Source: an uncultured Alphaproteobacteria bacterium
GTDB lineage: Bacteria > Pseudomonadota > Alphaproteobacteria > Rhizobiales > Beijerinckiaceae
Assembly (NCBI GenBank): GCA_937988775.1
Contig: CALKHP010000021.1
Coordinates: 1 to 46,825 of the forward strand
Direction of reading: 5' to 3'
Length of the DNA: 46,825 nt
Part shown: positions 43,441 to 46,825 of the stretch, in pieces
How the letters are laid out: every line of letters starts with the position of its first letter
Position numbering within the stretch: position 1 is the first letter of the stretch
Program-made: the position numbers and the translations under genes
Notes under the pieces: model-generated
What the model was told of the DNA's origin: nothing
The model's input: only the letters and a program-made list of their open reading frames with translations
The model's database searches: none

Positions 43441-43452
43441 GTTATCGATAAC
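43441..43452. promoter_or_regulatory. Perfect 12-bp palindrome in front of the SDR gene
   Basis: GTTATCGATAAC is fully self-complementary, with a central CG as in LacI-family operators. It ends 20 bp upstream of the SDR start, placing it in the leader or at the promoter. No regulator gene is adjacent. Confidence 0.5.
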
Positions 43453-43515
43453 GTAGCATCGCTGTTTTCGCCTTGTATAGGGCTCACGGCGCTGCTGGAA
43501 GCGAAATTGCCACCG

Positions 43516-44562
43516 TTAATCCGGCCGCCCCGGATAGGCATGCGCCACGCCACGCGCATCGATGACACGCTCCCCGCTCTCGTCGAGATAGGCCGGCCCG
43601 ACCGGCACCTTGCCGTGCCCGCCCGGGATATCGAGCACATAGGTCGGTTGCGCCAGCCCCGACAGCCGGCCACGCAAGGCCCGCATCAGCGCCTGGCCCT
43701 CGGCGATGCCGGTGCGGAAATGCCCGGTGCCGGGCGCGAGATCGCCCTGATGCAGGTAATACGGCCGGATGCGGTGCTCGACGAACAACCGCATCAGCCG
43801 TTCGAGCGTTGCCACATCATCATTGATCCCCTTGAGCAGCACGCTCTGGCTCAGCAGCTGGATGCCGGCATCGGCAAGCCGCGCGATCGCTTCCGCCGCG
43901 GCGGGCGTGAATTCGCGCGGATGGTTGGCGTGGATGGCGACGAACACCACCTTGCCCGGCACCTTGAGCGCGCGCACGAAACCCGGCGTGACGCGGGCCG
44001 GATCGACGACCGGCACGCGGGTATGCCAGCGCACGATTCTGACATGCGGCACGGCGGCAAGTGCGCGCGACACCTCGCCCGCGCGTTTCGCCGACAGCAT
44101 GAACGGATCGCCGCCGGTCAGGATCACCTCCCAGACGCTCGGGTGGCTGGCGATATAGTCAAGCGCCGCCGCCTGCTCGGTGCGCGGCAGCATGCCGGCG
44201 CCGGCCTGGCCGACGACCTCGCGCCGGAAGCAGAACCGGCAATAGACCGGGCAGACATGCAGCAGCTTCAGCAGGACCCGGTCGGGATAGCGGTGCACGA
44301 TGCCCGGCAGCGGCGAGAAGGCATTGTCGCCGATCGGATCGGCGCGCTCCTCTTGCGTCTGGTGCAACTCGTCCGGCTGCGGAATGAACTGGCGCGCGAT
44401 CGGATCGTCCGCATCGCGCGGATCGATCAGCGCCGCCATCTCCGGCGTCACCGCCACGGCGTAGCGTGCGGCGACGGGCGCAAGATCATCCTTCGCGCCA
44501 GGCTTGATCAGACCGGCCCGGTCGAGATCGGCCACGGAGCGCAGCGTCGCCCTGGCGCTCAT
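43516..44562 (-). CDS. epmB: EpmB-like radical SAM lysine 2,3-aminomutase (EF-P lysylation)
   Basis: The 348-residue protein has the radical SAM CxxxCxxC motif at C104, C108 and C111 (CPVYCRFC), the SAM-binding GGDPFML and a PLP-lysine-bearing PGGHGKVPVG near the C-terminus. EpmB converts (S)-alpha-lysine to (R)-beta-lysine, which EpmA attaches to EF-P. It is the third gene of an epmA-benE-epmB operon, overlapping benE by 4 bp. A plain catabolic lysine 2,3-aminomutase is possible, but the linkage to epmA favours EpmB. Confidence 0.9.
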   Translation of the reverse strand: MSARATLRSVADLDRAGLIKPGAKDDLAPVAARYAVAVTPEMAALIDPRDADDPIARQFIPQPDELHQTQEERADPIGDNAFSPLPGIVHRYPDRVLLKLLHVCPVYCRFCFRREVVGQAGAGMLPRTEQAAALDYIASHPSVWEVILTGGDPFMLSAKRAGEVSRALAAVPHVRIVRWHTRVPVVDPARVTPGFVRALKVPGKVVFVAIHANHPREFTPAAAEAIARLADAGIQLLSQSVLLKGINDDVATLERLMRLFVEHRIRPYYLHQGDLAPGTGHFRTGIAEGQALMRALRGRLSGLAQPTYVLDIPGGHGKVPVGPAYLDESGERVIDARGVAHAYPGRPD

Positions 44563-45725
44563 CGCGCGCCGCCATGGCGCATCCGCGCTGCGAACCGGTC
44601 GAGCGCGAGCACGATCAGCCCGGCCGCCAGGCCCCAGAACGCCGCGCCGATGCCGAACAGCGACAGGCCGGACGCCGTCACGACGAAAGTCATCAGCGCC
44701 GCGAAACGGTCCTTGTCATGGGCGAGCGCGAAGCTCAGCGAGCCGGTGAGCGAACCGATCAGCGCCACGCCGGCAACGGTGGCGACGAGCGCTGCCGGCA
44801 TGCTGGCGAACAGCGCCACGCTCGAGGCGCCGAGCAGGCCGATGGCGACCCACAGGCAACCATAGACCATGCCGGCCTTCCAGCGCTCGGCCTTGTCGGG
44901 ATGGGTATCGGGGCCGGTGGTGATCGCGGCCGAGATGGCGGCGAGATTGCTGGTATGGGCGCAGGCCAGCGCGCTCGCCGCCGACAGCAAGCCGGTCAGG
45001 ATGAAGATCGGGCGCGCGGGCGCGTCATAGCCATCCGCCTTGAGCACGGCGAGGCCCGGCAGGTTCTGCGAGGCCATGGTGACGAGATAAAGCGGCAGCC
45101 CGAGGCCGATCAGCACGGTCGGCTCGAAACGCGGCGCGACGAAAACCCATGGCGCGATGGCGAGCCCGTCCGGCCACGCCCCGTTCATGCCGAGCAGGCC
45201 GGACAGGATCAGGCCGGCGGCCAGCACCGACAGCACGGCCCAGATCGGGCTGATCAGGCGCACGATCAGGAACACCGCCAGCAACGGGAAGACCAGCGCC
45301 GGCACCGCCTGCGCCTGCTCGAAAATCGCCAGCACGAATTTCACCAGGATGCCGGCCAGCATCGCCGAGGCGACCGAGGTCGGAATCCGGGCGATCAGGT
45401 TGCCGATCGGCTTCACCGCGCCGGTCAGGACGATGAGCAGCCCGGTCAGCATGAAGGCCCCGACGGCCGCCTCCATCGTGATGCCGTGCGAGGCGGCGAT
45501 CAGCGCCGCGCCCGGCGTCGACCAGGCGCAGATGATCGGCATGCGTAGCCGCCAGCTCAGCGTCAGGCTGGCGAGCGCCGTGGCGATGCACAGGCTCGCC
45601 ACCCAGGACGAGGTCTGGGCAGGGCTGGCCCCCACGGCGTTCGCCGCCGCGATCACCAGCACCAGCGTGCCGGCAAAGCCGACAAGCGTCGCGACGGCCG
45701 GTGCGATGAAAACGGATGGGCGCAT
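44559..45725 (-). CDS. benE: BenE-family benzoate/H+ symporter-like transporter
   Basis: The 388-residue protein has about twelve hydrophobic spans and the BenE pattern: TPGAALIAASHGITMEAAVGAFMLTGLLI, then MASQNLPGLAVLKADGY and the LACAHTSNLAAISAAITTG loop. BenE members take up benzoate or related compounds. It starts within the epmA stop (TGATG) and overlaps epmB by ATGA, so all three genes are probably translated from one mRNA. The substrate is unproven. Confidence 0.9.
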   Translation of the reverse strand: MRPSVFIAPAVATLVGFAGTLVLVIAAANAVGASPAQTSSWVASLCIATALASLTLSWRLRMPIICAWSTPGAALIAASHGITMEAAVGAFMLTGLLIVLTGAVKPIGNLIARIPTSVASAMLAGILVKFVLAIFEQAQAVPALVFPLLAVFLIVRLISPIWAVLSVLAAGLILSGLLGMNGAWPDGLAIAPWVFVAPRFEPTVLIGLGLPLYLVTMASQNLPGLAVLKADGYDAPARPIFILTGLLSAASALACAHTSNLAAISAAITTGPDTHPDKAERWKAGMVYGCLWVAIGLLGASSVALFASMPAALVATVAGVALIGSLTGSLSFALAHDKDRFAALMTFVVTASGLSLFGIGAAFWGLAAGLIVLALDRFAARMRHGGAR

Positions 45726-46771
45726 CAGGAGCGGGCTTCTTCAGACGAGGGAAACGGCGTCCATAGCACTTGTTCGATATGGCTTGCACCCACGGCCAGC
45801 ATCACCAGCCGGTCGAAGCCGAGCGCCGCGCCGCTCGCCTGCGGCATGGTGGCGAGCGCCGCCAGGAAATCCTCGTCGAGCGGGTAAGTCTCGCCATAGA
45901 TGCGGCTCTTTTCAGTCATGTCGGCCTCGAAGCGCCGGCGCTGCTCGCACGCATCTGTCAACTCGCCGAAGGCGTTGGCGAGTTCGACGCCGCAGGCATA
46001 AAGCTCGAAACGCTCGACAACGCGCGTATCGCCCGGCTTCGGCCGCGCCAGCGCCGCCTCGCTGACCGGATATTCGCACAGGATCGTCGCCCGGCCGATG
46101 CCGAGCCGCGGCTCGATCTTCTCCGACAGCACACGGCTGAAAATATCGCTCCAGGTGTCGTCGGCCGCGATGCGGATGCCGATGGCACGCGCGGCGGCGG
46201 CAAGGGCGTCGCGTTCGCCAAGTTGTGCGAGATCGAGCCCGGCATGGCGCTGGAACGCCTCGCGCAAGGTCAGCCGCTCCGGCTGAAGCGCCGGGTCGGC
46301 CTCGCGCCCGCGCCAGCGCAGCCGCGCGGTGCCGGCGGCGGCGCAGGCCAGTTGCAGGAACGCCGCGCAATCCGCCATCAGCGCCTCATAGGGCGCGGCT
46401 GCGCGATACCATTCGAGCATGGTGAATTCGGGCGCATGCAGCGCGCCCGTCTCGCGGTTGCGAAACACGCGCGCGAAATCGAAGATGCGGGTCTCGCCGG
46501 CGGCCAGCAGCTTCTTGCAGGCGAATTCCGGCGAGGTATGCAGGTAAAGCGCCCGCTCCGTGCCGTCGGGCAGGACCTGCCGCGTGGCGAAGGCGTGTAG
46601 ATGCGTCTCGTTGCCGGGCGAGACCTGCAACTGGCCGCATTCGACCTCGGTGAAACCGGCAGCCAGCAGATGGCCCGCCAGCGCCTGTTTGATGCGGCCG
46701 CGCGCCGCGAGCCGGCCGCGCCGGTCGGCATGGCGGGCCGGCTGCCACCAGGGAGAAGGTGCGTCTTTCAT
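45725..46771 (-). CDS. epmA: EpmA-like EF-P beta-lysyltransferase (truncated lysyl-tRNA synthetase)
   Basis: The 348-residue protein is the catalytic core of class II lysyl-tRNA synthetase without the N-terminal anticodon-binding domain. Motifs include YLHTSPEFACKKLLAAG, FRNRETGALHAPEFTMLEWYRA, and the class II motif 3 region SGAALGFDRLVMLA. EpmA (GenX/PoxA) attaches beta-lysine to EF-P Lys34. The EF-P gene is not in the window. It is the first gene of the coupled operon with benE and epmB. Confidence 0.93.
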   Translation of the reverse strand: MKDAPSPWWQPARHADRRGRLAARGRIKQALAGHLLAAGFTEVECGQLQVSPGNETHLHAFATRQVLPDGTERALYLHTSPEFACKKLLAAGETRIFDFARVFRNRETGALHAPEFTMLEWYRAAAPYEALMADCAAFLQLACAAAGTARLRWRGREADPALQPERLTLREAFQRHAGLDLAQLGERDALAAAARAIGIRIAADDTWSDIFSRVLSEKIEPRLGIGRATILCEYPVSEAALARPKPGDTRVVERFELYACGVELANAFGELTDACEQRRRFEADMTEKSRIYGETYPLDEDFLAALATMPQASGAALGFDRLVMLAVGASHIEQVLWTPFPSSEEARS

Positions 46772-46825
46772 CTTTTTATGGCCAGAGACGGCAAAATCGG
46801 TATGGTGCGCGCCGATAGCCTCATT
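46772..46825. other. Right-edge non-assigned stretch
   Basis: Between the epmA start and the window edge. An ATG at 46778 opens a plus-strand frame (MARDGKIGMVRADSL) to the edge, which does not resemble the EF-P N-terminus. It is too short to call. Confidence 0.2.

Overview
This window is about 46.8 kb of high-GC chromosome. Gene content points to an alphaproteobacterium, most likely of the order Hyphomicrobiales (Rhizobiales). Pointers are the aerobic-type cobaltochelatase genes cobS and cobT, an RpoH2-like sigma factor, a CarD protein, a 7Fe ferredoxin FdxA, a DUF992 protein, a BolA/J-domain gene pair, GANTC (CcrM-type) and TTAACCAT (CtrA-type) motifs, and GGAAC-N17-CGTT promoters of the EcfG general stress response. 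The genus cannot be fixed from the sequence. Nearly all genes look like settled chromosomal genes. I see no prophage, insertion sequence, CRISPR array or toxin-antitoxin locus.

Layout. 1-2017: a truncated large MscS-family channel (minus). 2097-9479: a carbon-phosphorus lyase locus, with the divergent regulator phnF followed by phnG-H-I-J-K-L-M and a 2H-phosphoesterase-like DUF1045 gene. Almost every junction is an ATGA overlap, and two PhnF-type operator sites lie in the divergent promoter. 9520-12715: a convergent sugar-type ABC importer (two permeases and a binding protein, no ATPase), with a 12-bp-stem hairpin after the binding-protein gene. 13068-14141: an Ldh-family dehydrogenase. 14397-16600: a cupin/JmjC-like oxygenase overlapping a BioF2/GNAT-like acyltransferase gene. 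16726-19208: a D,D-carboxypeptidase with a Lys/Ala repeat tail overlapping a COG0523 GTPase gene. 19408-22967: an EamA exporter, a thiolase and an MFS transporter. 22987-27150: bolA, a J-domain gene, cobS and cobT. 27177-29651: a Tat-exported phytase-like esterase, rpmB and a DUF3108 protein.

30285-36437 is an RNA and transcription section: a long Suv3-like helicase with a disordered Arg-rich tail, an S4 RNA-binding protein, fdxA, carD and an rpoH2-like sigma gene. 36682-39598 holds an M48 lipoprotein protease, a degenerate SNase-like protein, tRNA-Arg(CCU) and DUF992. 39767-43420 holds a GT4 glycosyltransferase, a dienelactone-hydrolase-like protein, a MOSC protein and an SDR. 43516-46771 holds epmA-benE-epmB, the EF-P lysylation genes with a BenE transporter gene embedded between them.

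The most interesting signals are regulatory. Nine GANTC sites sit in 289 bp with a TTAACCAT box upstream of the helicase. Two exact EcfG-type promoters lie in front of rpoH2 and the DUF992 gene. PhnF-type operators lie between phnF and phnG, and a perfect GTTATCGATAAC palindrome abuts the SDR gene. Structurally notable are the translationally coupled epmA-benE-epmB order, the COG0523 GTPase with an altered G4 motif and His-rich loop, the cupin/acyltransferase pair, and a dispersed inverted-repeat family present at three sites. No clearly new multi-gene defence or mobile system was found.
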